64,000 nucleotides of DNA. It comes from Nocardia australiensis. GTDB taxonomy: Bacteria > Actinomycetota > Actinomycetes > Mycobacteriales > Mycobacteriaceae. Made by a program: the position numbers and the translations under genes. This document shows, piece after piece, positions 52,435 to 61,698 of the stretch. The notes below the pieces were generated by a model. That model saw nothing but the letters and a program-made list of their open reading frames with translations, was not told the DNA's origin and made no database searches. The stretch covers positions 62,001-126,000 of the forward strand of contig NZ_JAJFZM010000005.1 of NCBI RefSeq assembly GCF_020733705.1, in the 5' to 3' direction. Every line of letters begins with the position of its first letter. Within the stretch, counting starts at the first letter, position 1.

Positions 52435-53891
52435 CGACGACCGCCGCGGCGAGCCGCGAACCCGCCACTGACCAGGTCCAGCCATTGACCCAGGAAGAAA
52501 CCATCGCTTCGCTGGGCAAGTACGGATACGGCTGGGCCGATTCGGATGTGGCCGGTGCCAGCGCGCAACGAGGTCTCTCGGAGGCGGTTGTCCGCGATAT
52601 TTCCGACAAGAAGAGCGAGCAGGACTGGATGCTCGACATTCGACTCAAGGCATTGCGCATCTTCGATCGCAAGCCCATGCCGAACTGGGGTTCCAACCTC
52701 GACGGCATCGACTTCGACAACATCAAGTACTTCGTGCGCTCCAGCGAGAAGCAGGCCGAGACCTGGGAAGACCTGCCCGAGGACATCAAGAACACCTACG
52801 ACAAGCTCGGTATCCCGGAAGCGGAGAAGCAGCGCCTGGTCTCCGGTGTCGCCGCGCAGTACGAGTCCGAGGTCGTCTACCACTCCATCCGTGAGGACCT
52901 GGAGAAGCAGGGCGTCATCTTCCTCGACACCGATACGGCGTTGAAGGAGCACCCGGAGATCTTCCAGCAGTACTTCGGTTCGGTGATTCCAGCCGGTGAC
53001 AATAAGTTCTCCGCGCTCAACACCGCCGTGTGGTCGGGCGGCTCGTTCATCTACGTGCCGCCGGGCGTGCACGTCGACATCCCGTTGCAGGCGTACTTCC
53101 GGATCAATACCGAGAACATGGGCCAGTTCGAGCGGACGCTGATCATCGTCGACGAGGGCGCTTATGTGCACTACGTCGAGGGCTGCACCGCGCCGATCTA
53201 CAAGTCGGACTCGCTGCACTCCGCGGTGGTCGAGATCATCGTGAAGAAGGGTGGTCGCTGCCGCTACACGACCATTCAGAACTGGTCGAACAACGTCTAC
53301 AACCTGGTCACCAAGCGGGCCAAGGCCGAGGCGGGCGCGACCATGGAATGGGTCGACGGCAATATCGGCTCCAAGGTCACCATGAAGTACCCGGCGGTCT
53401 GGATGACCGGTGAGTACGCCCGTGGCGAGGTGCTCTCGGTGGCGTTCGCCGGTGCCGGACAGCACCAGGACACCGGTGCCAAGATGCTGCACCTGGCGCC
53501 GCACACCTCATCGACCATCATCAGCAAGTCGGTGGCGCGCGCCGGTGGCCGGGCTTCCTACCGTGGTCTGGTCCAGGTGAACAAGGGCGCGCACGGTTCC
53601 AAGTCGACAGTGAAATGTGATGCGCTGCTTGTCGATACGATCAGCCGCTCCGACACCTACCCTTACGTCGACATCCGCGAGGACGACGTGACGATGGGCC
53701 ATGAGGCCACCGTCTCCAAGGTGTCCGAGGACCAACTGTTCTACCTGATGAGCCGTGGCATGACCGAGGACGAGGCCATGGCCATGGTGGTGCGCGGCTT
53801 CGTCGAGCCCATCGCCAAGGAACTGCCGATGGAATACGCGTTGGAACTGAACCGGCTCATCGAGCTGCAAATGGAAGGGGCCGTCGGCTGA
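52431..53891 (+). CDS. sufB: Fe-S cluster scaffold protein SufB
   Basis: 486 residues from ATG 52431, with GGAAGGAG eight bases upstream. With SufC and SufD it forms the SufBC2D scaffold where clusters are built. Conserved stretches YVPPGVHVDIPLQAYFRIN, YVEGCTAPIYKSDSLHSAVV and WSNNVYNLVTKRAKAE are all present. No intein is inserted, unlike SufB of M. tuberculosis. The open frame extending back to 52230 overlaps sufR out of frame and is discarded. Confidence 0.98.
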   Translation: MTTTAAASREPATDQVQPLTQEETIASLGKYGYGWADSDVAGASAQRGLSEAVVRDISDKKSEQDWMLDIRLKALRIFDRKPMPNWGSNLDGIDFDNIKYFVRSSEKQAETWEDLPEDIKNTYDKLGIPEAEKQRLVSGVAAQYESEVVYHSIREDLEKQGVIFLDTDTALKEHPEIFQQYFGSVIPAGDNKFSALNTAVWSGGSFIYVPPGVHVDIPLQAYFRINTENMGQFERTLIIVDEGAYVHYVEGCTAPIYKSDSLHSAVVEIIVKKGGRCRYTTIQNWSNNVYNLVTKRAKAEAGATMEWVDGNIGSKVTMKYPAVWMTGEYARGEVLSVAFAGAGQHQDTGAKMLHLAPHTSSTIISKSVARAGGRASYRGLVQVNKGAHGSKSTVKCDALLVDTISRSDTYPYVDIREDDVTMGHEATVSKVSEDQLFYLMSRGMTEDEAMAMVVRGFVEPIAKELPMEYALELNRLIELQMEGAVG

Positions 53892-55102
53892 TGGCGACTG
53901 GTGTGGTCGGAGCCGTCGAGGGCGAGAACCCTACGGCCAAGCTGATACAGAATCCGGGCGCGGGCGCGGCGACCAACAAGGGTGAGGTATTCACTTCGTT
54001 CGATGTGAACGCCTTCGAGGTGCCCTCCTCGCACGATGAGGCGTGGCGGTTCACTCCGCTGCGCCGCCTGCGTGGTCTGCAGGACGGCACCGCGGTGCGC
54101 GACGGCAACGCCACGGTCGAGGTCAGCTCGGTCGAGGGGGTGACCGTCGAGACGGTGGATCGGGCCGACGCCAGGCTCGGCACCGCTGGTGTGCCCGCCG
54201 ATCGTGTTGCCGCCCAGGCATATTCGGGTTTCGAATCAGCGACGGTCGTGTCGGTCGGGTCGGAGATCGAGATCGCCGAGCCGGTTGTCATCACGGTCAC
54301 CGGTCCTGGCGAGGGCAAGACCGCCTACGGTCACCTGCAGATTCGGCTCGGTAATTTCGCCGTGGCCACCGTGGTGATCGACCAGCGTGGCAGCGGAACC
54401 TACGCCGAGAACGTGGAATTCGTGCTCGGTGACAGCGCCAAGCTAACCGTCGTCGCGGTCCAGGACTGGGCCGATGACGCGGTGAACGCGGCCGCGCATC
54501 ACGCGAAGCTCGGCCGCGACGCCACGCTGCGCCACATCGCGGTCACCCTCGGCGGTGATCTGGTGCGCTTCACCGCGACCGTTCGCTACGACGGCCCCGG
54601 CGGCGACGCCGAACTGCTCGGCCTCTACTTCGCCGACGCGGGACAGCATTTCGAGCAGCGGCTGCTCGTCGACCACGCGGTCGCGAACTGCAAGTCCAAT
54701 GTGCTGTACAAGGGTGCGCTGCAGGGCGATCCGCATTCCGCGAAGGGCGATGCCCGCACCGTCTGGGTCGGAGATGTGCTGATCCGCGCGGCCGCCGAAG
54801 GCACCGACACCTTCGAGGTGAACCGCAACCTGGTGCTCACCGATGGCGCCCGCGCCGACTCGGTGCCGAACCTGGAGATCGAGACCGGCGAGATCATCGG
54901 GGCCGGACACGCGAGTGCCACCGGTCGTTTCGACGACGAGCAGCTGTTCTACCTGCGTGCCCGCGGTATCCCGGAGGACGTGGCGCGACGACTGGTGGTG
55001 CGCGGCTTCTTCCACGAAATCATCCAGAAGATCGCGGTCCCGCAGATCCGGGAGCGGCTGGAGGCGGCCATCGAGGCCGAACTCGCCGCCATCGGTGTCT
55101 GA
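53891..55102 (+). CDS. sufD: Fe-S cluster assembly protein SufD
   Basis: 403 residues, beta-helix core paralogous to SufB. HDEAWRFTPLRRLRGLQDG near the N-terminus, VNRNLVLTDGARADSVPNLE and FYLRARGIPEDVARRLVVRG at the end. ATG overlaps the sufB stop (TGATG). Completes the SufBCD scaffold. Confidence 0.97.
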   Translation: MATGVVGAVEGENPTAKLIQNPGAGAATNKGEVFTSFDVNAFEVPSSHDEAWRFTPLRRLRGLQDGTAVRDGNATVEVSSVEGVTVETVDRADARLGTAGVPADRVAAQAYSGFESATVVSVGSEIEIAEPVVITVTGPGEGKTAYGHLQIRLGNFAVATVVIDQRGSGTYAENVEFVLGDSAKLTVVAVQDWADDAVNAAAHHAKLGRDATLRHIAVTLGGDLVRFTATVRYDGPGGDAELLGLYFADAGQHFEQRLLVDHAVANCKSNVLYKGALQGDPHSAKGDARTVWVGDVLIRAAAEGTDTFEVNRNLVLTDGARADSVPNLEIETGEIIGAGHASATGRFDDEQLFYLRARGIPEDVARRLVVRGFFHEIIQKIAVPQIRERLEAAIEAELAAIGV

Positions 55103-55153
55103 GCGCCGCCTTCCGACTCCTCTTCTTCTATCTCGCAAAGGAATTCGAATTCG

Positions 55154-55930
55154 ATGACCACCCTGGAAATCAAGGACCTGCACGTCGAGGTTGCCAACCC
55201 CGACGAGTCGGGCGAGCCCATCAAGATCCTCAAGGGCGTGAACCTCACCATCAATTCGGGTGAGACGCACGCCATCATGGGCCCCAACGGCTCCGGCAAG
55301 TCGACCCTGTCGTACGCGATCGCCGGCCACCCGAAGTACACGGTGACCTCCGGCTCGATCACCCTCGACGGCGAGGACGTCCTGTCGATGTCGGTCGACG
55401 AGCGCGCCCGCGCGGGTCTGTTCCTGGCCATGCAGTACCCGGTCGAGGTTCCCGGCGTCTCGATGTCGAACTTCCTGCGCACCGCCGCCACCGCCGTGCG
55501 CGGCGAAGCGCCCAAGCTGCGCACCTGGGTCAAGGAGGTGAAGGAGTCGATGAGCGAGCTGGAGATCGACGCCGCCTTCGCCGATCGCAGCGTGAACGAG
55601 GGCTTCTCCGGCGGTGAGAAGAAGCGTCACGAGATCCTGCAGCTCGGCCTGCTCGCGCCGAAGATCGCCATTCTGGACGAGACCGACTCGGGTTTGGATG
55701 TCGACGCGCTGCGGATCGTCTCCGAGGGCGTGAACCGCTACAAGGAGCGTGGGAACGGTGGCGTGCTGCTGATCACGCACTACACCCGCATCCTGCGCTA
55801 CATAAAGCCCGAGTTCGTGCACGTGTTCGTCGGCGGCCGGATCGTCGCCGAGGGTGGCGCCGAACTCGCCGAGGAACTCGATGCCAACGGCTACGTCCGC
55901 TTCACCCAGTCTGCTACCGCAGGAGCCTGA
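55154..55930 (+). CDS. sufC: Fe-S assembly ATPase SufC
   Basis: 258 residues, soluble ABC-type ATPase driving SufBC2D. Walker A MGPNGSGKSTLSYAI, family insert MQYPVEVPGVSMSNFLR, signature GFSGGEKKRHEILQ, Walker B AILDETDSGLDVDALR. Preceded by GCAAAGGAATTCG, a spaced Shine-Dalgarno. 51 bases after sufD. Confidence 0.98.
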   Translation: MTTLEIKDLHVEVANPDESGEPIKILKGVNLTINSGETHAIMGPNGSGKSTLSYAIAGHPKYTVTSGSITLDGEDVLSMSVDERARAGLFLAMQYPVEVPGVSMSNFLRTAATAVRGEAPKLRTWVKEVKESMSELEIDAAFADRSVNEGFSGGEKKRHEILQLGLLAPKIAILDETDSGLDVDALRIVSEGVNRYKERGNGGVLLITHYTRILRYIKPEFVHVFVGGRIVAEGGAELAEELDANGYVRFTQSATAGA

Positions 55931-55931
55931 T

Positions 55932-57221
55932 ATGACCGCCACGGTCCCCGCACTCGACGTGGCCCGCATCCGGGCCGATTTCCCGATCCTGAGCCGCACG
56001 GTCCGGGAGGGGAAACCGTTGGTGTACCTGGACTCCGGCGCGACCTCGCAACGACCTGTCGCGGTGCTCGACGCGGAGCGCGACTTCCTGGTGCAGCGCA
56101 ATTCGGCGGTGCACCGCGGCGCGCATCAGCTCGCCGAGGAGGCGACCGACGCCTACGAGGACGCCAGGGCCGATATCGCCAGGTTCGTCGGCGTCGACGC
56201 CGGTGAGATCGTGTTCACGAAGAACGCCACCGAATCGCTGAACCTGGTGACGTACTCCTTCGCCGACGATCGGTTCCCGTACCACGTCGGCCCCGGTGAC
56301 GAGATCGTGATCACCGAGCTCGAACACCACGCGAATCTGGTGCCGTGGCAGGAGCTCGCGCGCCGCACCGGCGCCACACTCAAGTGGTATGGCATCACCG
56401 ACGACGGCCGCATCGACCTCGATTCCCTCGAATTGTCGCCCGCCACCAAGGTTGTCGCCTTCACCCACCAGTCGAATGTCACCGGTGCGGTCTCGCCGGT
56501 CGCCGAATTGGTGCGCCGGGCAAAGGAAGTCGGCGCGTTGACGGTGCTGGACGCCTGCCAGTCGGTGCCGCATATGCCGGTGAACTTCCGAGAGCTCGGT
56601 GTCGACTTCGCCGCGTTCTCCGGGCACAAGATGCTCGGTCCGTCCGGCGTCGGTGTGCTGTTCGGCCGCCGCGCGCTGCTGGAGGAGACCCCGCCGTTCA
56701 TCACCGGTGGCTCGATGATCGAAACCGTCACCATGGAACTCACCACCTACGCCCCGCCGCCGCAACGGTTCGAGGCCGGGGTGCCGATGACCTCGCAGGT
56801 GGTCGGGCTCGGTGCCGCGGTGCGGTATCTCGAGGCGATCGGTATGGATGCTGTTGCGGCACATGAGCATTCGCTCGTCGGTGCGACGCTGGAAGGGCTC
56901 GGCGCGATCGACGGTGTGCGAATTGTCGGCCCGGTCGAGAATGTGGAGCGCGGCGGTGCCGTGTCGTTCGTGGTCGACGGTATCCACGCGCACGATGTCG
57001 GTCAGATTCTCGACGACGAAGGCGTCGCCATCCGGGTCGGCCACCACTGCGCGTGGCCGCTGATGCGCCGCCTCGGCGTGCCCGCCACCGCCCGCGCCTC
57101 CTTCGCGGTCTACAACACCCTCGACGAGGTAGACGCGCTGGTAGCGGCGGTGCGGAAGGCTCAGAGTTTCTTCGGTGTGAACGCAGCGAACGCCGACGAT
57201 GTGCACACTGGAGTTGCATAG
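55932..57221 (+). CDS. sufS: Cysteine desulfurase SufS (class II)
   Basis: PLP enzyme delivering sulfur from cysteine. 429 residues from ATG 55932, one base after the sufC stop. PLP lysine K233 in FSGHKMLGPSGVGVL, catalytic Cys C373 in RVGHHCAWPLMRRL, NATESLNLVTYSF near the cofactor phosphate. The frame reaching back to 55854 overlaps sufC and is spurious. Confidence 0.97.
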   Translation: MTATVPALDVARIRADFPILSRTVREGKPLVYLDSGATSQRPVAVLDAERDFLVQRNSAVHRGAHQLAEEATDAYEDARADIARFVGVDAGEIVFTKNATESLNLVTYSFADDRFPYHVGPGDEIVITELEHHANLVPWQELARRTGATLKWYGITDDGRIDLDSLELSPATKVVAFTHQSNVTGAVSPVAELVRRAKEVGALTVLDACQSVPHMPVNFRELGVDFAAFSGHKMLGPSGVGVLFGRRALLEETPPFITGGSMIETVTMELTTYAPPPQRFEAGVPMTSQVVGLGAAVRYLEAIGMDAVAAHEHSLVGATLEGLGAIDGVRIVGPVENVERGGAVSFVVDGIHAHDVGQILDDEGVAIRVGHHCAWPLMRRLGVPATARASFAVYNTLDEVDALVAAVRKAQSFFGVNAANADDVHTGVA

Positions 57222-57224
57222 AAC

Positions 57225-57722
57225 ATGCGCATGGAGCAGATGTACCAGGAAGTGATCCTGGACCACTACAAACGCCCGCATCACCGCGGGCTGCGGGAGC
57301 CGTTCGGTGCCGAAGTGCACCATGTCAACCCGACCTGCGGTGACGAGGTGACGCTGCGCGTCCAGATCGACGCCAATGGCGATGTCACCGACGTCTCCTA
57401 CGACGGTCAGGGCTGCTCGATCAGTCAGGCTTCCACCTCGGTGCTGACCGATCAGGTCATCGGCCTGCCCGTACAGCAGGCGTTGAAGGTGGTCGACTCG
57501 TTCAACGAGATGATCGCCAGCCGCGGCACCGTTGAGGGCGACGAGGACATGATCGGCGATGGCATCGCCTTCGCCGGTGTCGCGAAGTACCCGGCGCGGG
57601 TGAAATGCGCGCTGTTGGGCTGGCTGGCGTTCAAGGACGCGGTGGTCCGGGTATCAGCAGCGGAAGAAGCCAAGCCTGCGATGGGCAGTGATCTGCCGAC
57701 GAATGGGGAACGCCATGAGTGA
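57225..57722 (+). CDS. sufU: SufU sulfur-transfer protein
   Basis: 165 residues, NifU/IscU-like fold. Zinc/sulfur ligands C38 and D40 (NPTCGDEVTL), C64 (GQGCSISQAS) and C128 (RVKCALLGW). The GQGCSISQA insert is typical of SufU, which accepts persulfide from SufS, rather than of IscU scaffolds. Three bases after sufS; overlaps sufT by eight bases. Confidence 0.96.
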   Translation: MRMEQMYQEVILDHYKRPHHRGLREPFGAEVHHVNPTCGDEVTLRVQIDANGDVTDVSYDGQGCSISQASTSVLTDQVIGLPVQQALKVVDSFNEMIASRGTVEGDEDMIGDGIAFAGVAKYPARVKCALLGWLAFKDAVVRVSAAEEAKPAMGSDLPTNGERHE

Positions 57723-58083
57723 GACACCGGTTACCGAAACCACCGAGCAGCCTCAGCTGTCCGAAGAGGACATCAAGCGCCTGGAAGATCTCGAAGAGGC
57801 CATGCGTGATGTCGTCGACCCCGAACTCGGCATCAATGTGGTCGACCTGGGCCTGGTCTATGGCCTGTCGATCGAAGACGAGGTCGCCGTGCTCGACATG
57901 ACGCTTACCTCGGCGGCCTGCCCGCTCACCGACGTCATCGAGGACCAGTCTCGCAACGCCCTGGTACGCAGCGGTCTGGTGGACGACCTGAAGATCAACT
58001 GGGTCTGGATGCCGCCGTGGGGCCCGGACAAGATCACCGAAGACGGCCGCGAGCAGTTGCGCGCCCTCGGCTTCACGGTCTAA
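57715..58083 (+). CDS. sufT: SufT-like MIP18/DUF59 metal-sulfur cluster assembly factor
   Basis: 122 residues from ATG 57715 (MSETPVTETTEQPQLSEED). DUF59 motifs EEAMRDVVDPELGINVVDLG and LTSAACPLTDVIEDQ with its conserved Cys, then VWMPPWGPDKITEDG. Contributes to Fe-S protein maturation. Last gene of the operon, followed by a strong hairpin. Confidence 0.95.
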   Translation: MSETPVTETTEQPQLSEEDIKRLEDLEEAMRDVVDPELGINVVDLGLVYGLSIEDEVAVLDMTLTSAACPLTDVIEDQSRNALVRSGLVDDLKINWVWMPPWGPDKITEDGREQLRALGFTV

Positions 58084-58090
58084 CAGTTCT

Positions 58091-58135
58091 CCTCGACCCC
58101 GGTACCCGGATTCGCTTCCGGTACCGGGGTCGAGG
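58091..58135 (+). terminator. Terminator hairpin of the suf operon
   Basis: CCTCGACCCCGGTACC (58091-58106) pairs perfectly with GGTACCGGGGTCGAGG (58120-58135) around a 13-base loop. Eight bases after the sufT stop. GC-rich with no long T-run, as common in actinobacteria. Confidence 0.75.
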
Positions 58136-58269
58136 CCTGTGAACATGATTTGGCGAATGTGCCGATGCTGGAACGGGTTCGGACGCGCCGACATATTGCC
58201 GGGTATCGTTTGCCGATGCGCCGTGGACATGTCTGGCGTCCCCGCACCGACAACAAAGGATGCAACCGC

Positions 58270-58740
58270 ATGCACATCCGATCGAAGTCGTTCCTACCGG
58301 CGATGTTGCCGGTCGCCATCGGCGTAGCGATCGCCACTGCTACCCCCGCCGTGGCCGACTCCGTACTCGACCCGTACACGCCGGTCGAATTCACCGAATA
58401 TCAGGTCTCCGACTCCAACGCCTACGGCAACGTCTACTTCACGACCCCCGACGGGCGGGCCTGTGGAATCCTTTACAACAGTGGCCCCGCGGGCTGCGAT
58501 GCAGTGCCGATCGATGCGCCTTCGGGGTCGAACCAGGTCCGCGTAGCGGTCATCGAGCCCGCGCATTTCCTGAGCGCCGCTAACCCGACATTCAGCTACC
58601 CGAATGCGAAGATTCTCCCCGAGGGCCACAAGATCACCCTCCAGAACACCACCTGTGGCATCGGCTACCAGGGCACCGTCACCTGCGAGGTCGGCGATCA
58701 TGCCTTCACCATCGCGGCCACCTACAGCGAGCTGAGCTGA
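58270..58740 (+). CDS. Secreted protein of unknown function
   Basis: 156 residues from ATG 58270; the frame open back to 58150 gives Arg-rich residues and is unlikely. Signal peptide MHIRSKSFLPAMLPVAIGVA with cleavage after TPAVAD. The mature part has four cysteines (RACGILYNSGPAGCDAVP, NTTCGIGYQGTVTCEVGD), suggesting two disulfides. It resembles small secreted nocardial/mycobacterial proteins without known role. 58741-59001 after it holds no gene. Confidence 0.7.
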   Translation: MHIRSKSFLPAMLPVAIGVAIATATPAVADSVLDPYTPVEFTEYQVSDSNAYGNVYFTTPDGRACGILYNSGPAGCDAVPIDAPSGSNQVRVAVIEPAHFLSAANPTFSYPNAKILPEGHKITLQNTTCGIGYQGTVTCEVGDHAFTIAATYSELS

Positions 58741-59001
58741 TTCGAACAATTCAGCGTCGCAATACCTTTCGAGCGAGGAAGTTGCCCAGAAACGTGACGC
58801 CGGGATCGACGGTGACGAGATTCTGCTTCACGCTCCGCGCGATCCCGAACGATGCGGCCACGACCCCGCCGACCTACCGCCACACTCGCGGAATTGGAAA
58901 CCAGGTTCCGCAAGTGAGGGCCCGATCCGGACGGGTGTTCGGATTCGGCTGGTGGCTGCGAAATCTGTGCGGAGCGCGCCGTCAATGGAGATGATTTCCG
59001 G

Positions 59002-59622
59002 GTGGACGACGCGACGTATCGGATGACCCGGCTGGCGCTGCACGCAGCGGGAGAGTTGCTGATCGCCGGACCGCAGTATCGGAACTTCGGGACGATCAGG
59101 CTACGGCCGGTGCCCGGCGGATTCGGCGGTGTGCGATGGCCGGTGTCGGTGATCGGGACCGATCTGCTTTCGGCGCGAATGCGGGTGCCGCTCGCCGGGA
59201 CCTATCGTGAGGTTGCGGCGGCGGCGGGTTTCGAACCGGAGGCGCCCACTGGGGTGTATCAGGACACCACCGGCGTCGATCCCGACGACGCGATCGGAAT
59301 CGATGCGGCGGCGGCCACGGTGATCGCGGACTGGTTCGCTCTCGGTGATTCGGCACTGCGGTGTTTGGCGGCCGATGTCACGCCCGTGTTGTGGCCGGAG
59401 CATTTCGATCTGTCCAGCACCATCGGCGAGGTCAATTTCGGGGTGTCGCCGGGCGATGACGCGCATTCGGGGCCCTACGCGTACGTGGGACCGTGGACCG
59501 CGCGCACCGGTGCGTTCTGGAATGTCTCCTTCGGTGCGCTGCGTGCGCGCGACGAGGTGAATACCACGGCCGGTCTGTTGGCGTTCTTCGAGGAAGGCCG
59601 GGCGCTGGCGGCGGCCGATTGA
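59002..59622 (+). CDS. Conserved hypothetical protein
   Basis: 206 residues from GTG 59002. No signal peptide or helices. TRLALHAAGELLIAGPQYRN, GGVRWPVSVIGTDLLSARM, PVLWPEHFDLSSTIGEVNFG and PYAYVGPWTARTGAFWN. The WPEHFDL-x-NFG-x-SPGDD arrangement recurs in actinobacterial proteins of unknown function. Convergent with the GNAT gene, 14 bases apart. Confidence 0.7.
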   Translation: MDDATYRMTRLALHAAGELLIAGPQYRNFGTIRLRPVPGGFGGVRWPVSVIGTDLLSARMRVPLAGTYREVAAAAGFEPEAPTGVYQDTTGVDPDDAIGIDAAAATVIADWFALGDSALRCLAADVTPVLWPEHFDLSSTIGEVNFGVSPGDDAHSGPYAYVGPWTARTGAFWNVSFGALRARDEVNTTAGLLAFFEEGRALAAAD

Positions 59623-59636
59623 TCGGCGCGACGTGC

Positions 59637-60104
59637 TCAGTGCATGCCTCGGCCGCCGCCCGCGAGCCGGCCGCGTCGAATGAGTGCCCGTTTGGTTCCG
59701 GGCGCCACCGCGGGCAGCGGACTATCGGGATCCGGCTCGGGGGCGTCGGGGTTCGGTCGCACGAACAAGGTGACGGTGGCCGCCGCGCTGAAGCCGCTGC
59801 GAGTCATCAGCGCCGATGAGGCGGCATTGCGGTTCTCGACGTCGGTGACGATGCGGCGCGCGCCCCGCGCGAACAGTGCCTCCGAGCAGACATCGACCAG
59901 GCGCCGGGCAATGCCATGGCCCTGCATATCCGGCGCGACGGCAATCCATTCGAGGTAGCCCCAGTCGTCACGGTGCTCGAATTCCATTGAGCCGAGCACG
60001 AATCCGACGACCTGATCGGAATCGAGGGCAACCCAGCACGCATCATCGGGGCTGTCGAGGTGTTCGGCCACGCTGGTCAGCGACCAGGAGGTATAGCCGT
60101 TCAC
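59637..60104 (-). CDS. GNAT-family acetyltransferase
   Basis: 155 residues. Acetyl-CoA site WIAVAPDMQGHGIARRLVD (Q-x-x-G-x-A type loop) after VVGFVLGSMEFEHRDDWGYL, and ENRNAASSALMTRSGF near the end, then a Pro/Asp-rich tail. The usual first strand and helices of a GNAT domain are short or absent, because the start overlaps the ku stop. Either it is a minimal form or its front was lost when it fused to the ku transcript. Substrate unknown. Confidence 0.8.
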   Translation of the reverse strand: MNGYTSWSLTSVAEHLDSPDDACWVALDSDQVVGFVLGSMEFEHRDDWGYLEWIAVAPDMQGHGIARRLVDVCSEALFARGARRIVTDVENRNAASSALMTRSGFSAAATVTLFVRPNPDAPEPDPDSPLPAVAPGTKRALIRRGRLAGGGRGMH

Positions 60105-61033
60105 GCGCCCTTGCGGGCGGGCGTCTTCTTCGCGGGCTTCTTGACGGGCTGATCGGTGCTCTTCGCCGCTGCCTCGGTGGCCTTTTTCGCCGAGGCCGCC
60201 TTCTTGGCGCCGTCCTGCCCATCGCTGCTTTGGCTGGATGTGCCGGTACGACGGCCACTAGCTTCTAGGCTGCGCTGCAACGCGGCGACCAGGTCCACCA
60301 CTTCGGCATCCATTTCGGCGGGTTCCGCCTCGGGCTGGGCGGGCACTTTGCCGGTGCCACTGGCAATCGCCTCGTTCAGCAGGCGCTCGAGTTCGAGCTG
60401 GTATTCGTCGGTGTACTCGCTGGGATCGAAATCGTCGGACATGGATTCGACGAGCGTTTCCGCCATCTTGATTTCCTGCGGTTTGGGCGCGGCGACACCG
60501 TCGAGGGATTCGAACTCGGCAGCGCGGACCTCGTCGGGCCACAGCAGCGTTTGCAGCACGAGAACACCGTCGCGGACCCGTAATGCCGCGAGCCGGGTCT
60601 TCTGTCGCAGCGTGAAGTGCACCAGTGCAGTGCGATCGATGTCTTCCAGCGTGGTCGCCAGCAGCACATACGCCTTCGGCGTATTCGAATCGGGCTCGAG
60701 ATAATAGCTCTTGTCGAACAGGATCGGGTCGATCTGATCCGACGGCACGAACTGCAGCACCGGGATCTCGTGCTTCTCGGCCGCGGGCAGCTTCGCGAAG
60801 TCCTGATCGGTGAGAATGATCTTGTCGCCTTCGGGGGATTCGTACGCCTTATCGATATCCGCGTACTGCACGGACTTTTCGCATACCGTGCACACCCGGT
60901 CGTATTTGATCCGCCCGCCGTCCTTGGCGTGCACCTGATGGAACCGGATGTCGTGGTCCTCGGTCGCGGTGTAAACCTTTACGGGGACATTGACCAGCCC
61001 GAATGCAATCGAGCCTTTCCATATAGCTCGCAT
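60101..61033 (-). CDS. ku: Non-homologous end-joining protein Ku
   Basis: Homodimer ring that binds DNA ends and recruits LigD. 310 residues. Start MRAIWKGSIAFGLVNVPVKV is the family hallmark; RIKYDRVCTVCEKSVQYADI and PIALVHFTLRQKTRLAALR-type core segments follow (the latter here reads LVHFTLRQKTRLAALRVRDG). The C-terminal ~60 residues are a Lys/Ala-rich tail (KKAASAKKATEAAAKS), longer than in minimal Ku and likely DNA-binding. ligD is not adjacent in this window. The stop overlaps the GNAT start. Confidence 0.95.
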   Translation of the reverse strand: MRAIWKGSIAFGLVNVPVKVYTATEDHDIRFHQVHAKDGGRIKYDRVCTVCEKSVQYADIDKAYESPEGDKIILTDQDFAKLPAAEKHEIPVLQFVPSDQIDPILFDKSYYLEPDSNTPKAYVLLATTLEDIDRTALVHFTLRQKTRLAALRVRDGVLVLQTLLWPDEVRAAEFESLDGVAAPKPQEIKMAETLVESMSDDFDPSEYTDEYQLELERLLNEAIASGTGKVPAQPEAEPAEMDAEVVDLVAALQRSLEASGRRTGTSSQSSDGQDGAKKAASAKKATEAAAKSTDQPVKKPAKKTPARKGA

Positions 61034-61698
61034 TCCACGATGCTACTTTCGACCAGTCGGTTTTGTCCGGTGAACCGGCGTGACCTGAGGGTTTGTGGTT
61101 TTTGACGCGTGTTGTCGGTTATTGTTCGATGCTGTTTGTGGACCTGCGACGTCCTGTGGATGTCCGGTAGGCGGCCTGCATTTCGTGCTTACAGGTGACG
61201 TCAGGGCAGACGGGCGTGCGCCGAAGGCCCGTTGTCCGTGCACTCAATTGTCTGTGTTTGGAGGGGATATGACCATGGTGCTCACGCGTTGCACCGGCAG
61301 AAGCTGCTGGTCATCGGCGGTTGACTGCTCGAGGTTGTCCCATATTTGTTCGACTGTCGGGACGTGTCGAACATGGGAATGGGGATGCCCTGCGGATTTC
61401 GGGTGGGCGGTTGGTGATCGAAGCTGATTACCCAGCCGGGAAGTTGGCGGACCCGAAGCCTTTGGTGATCGCCGTGCCAGCGCCAAACTGACGAGTCTTG
61501 GTCCAGCGGTTGGCGTGCCGCGTGCGCCCAACCACGCGGTCGCGAAATTTGTCAGCGATGACAGAAAATCGTGCGCGAGGGGGGAATCGATCACGGAGCC
61601 GCAACAATATTGGTGCAGATGTGTGCACGAGTACTTCTATTGTGCGTCGCTAGTGTGCCGGTCCTGAAATTCGAGTTCTAATTATCTATGGTGTTGGG
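61034..61698. other. 665-base region between ku and the transposase, no proven gene
   Basis: Noticeably lower G+C than its neighbours. GGAGGGGAT before ATG 61269 would be a good ribosome binding site, but that frame (53 codons, Cys/Trp-rich) looks non-coding. A different plus frame, 61321-61491, reads more like protein (IFVRLSGRVEH, ALRISGGRLVIEADYPAGK, VIAVPAPN), but has only a TTG start. This could be a frameshifted remnant. Unidentified. Confidence 0.35.
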
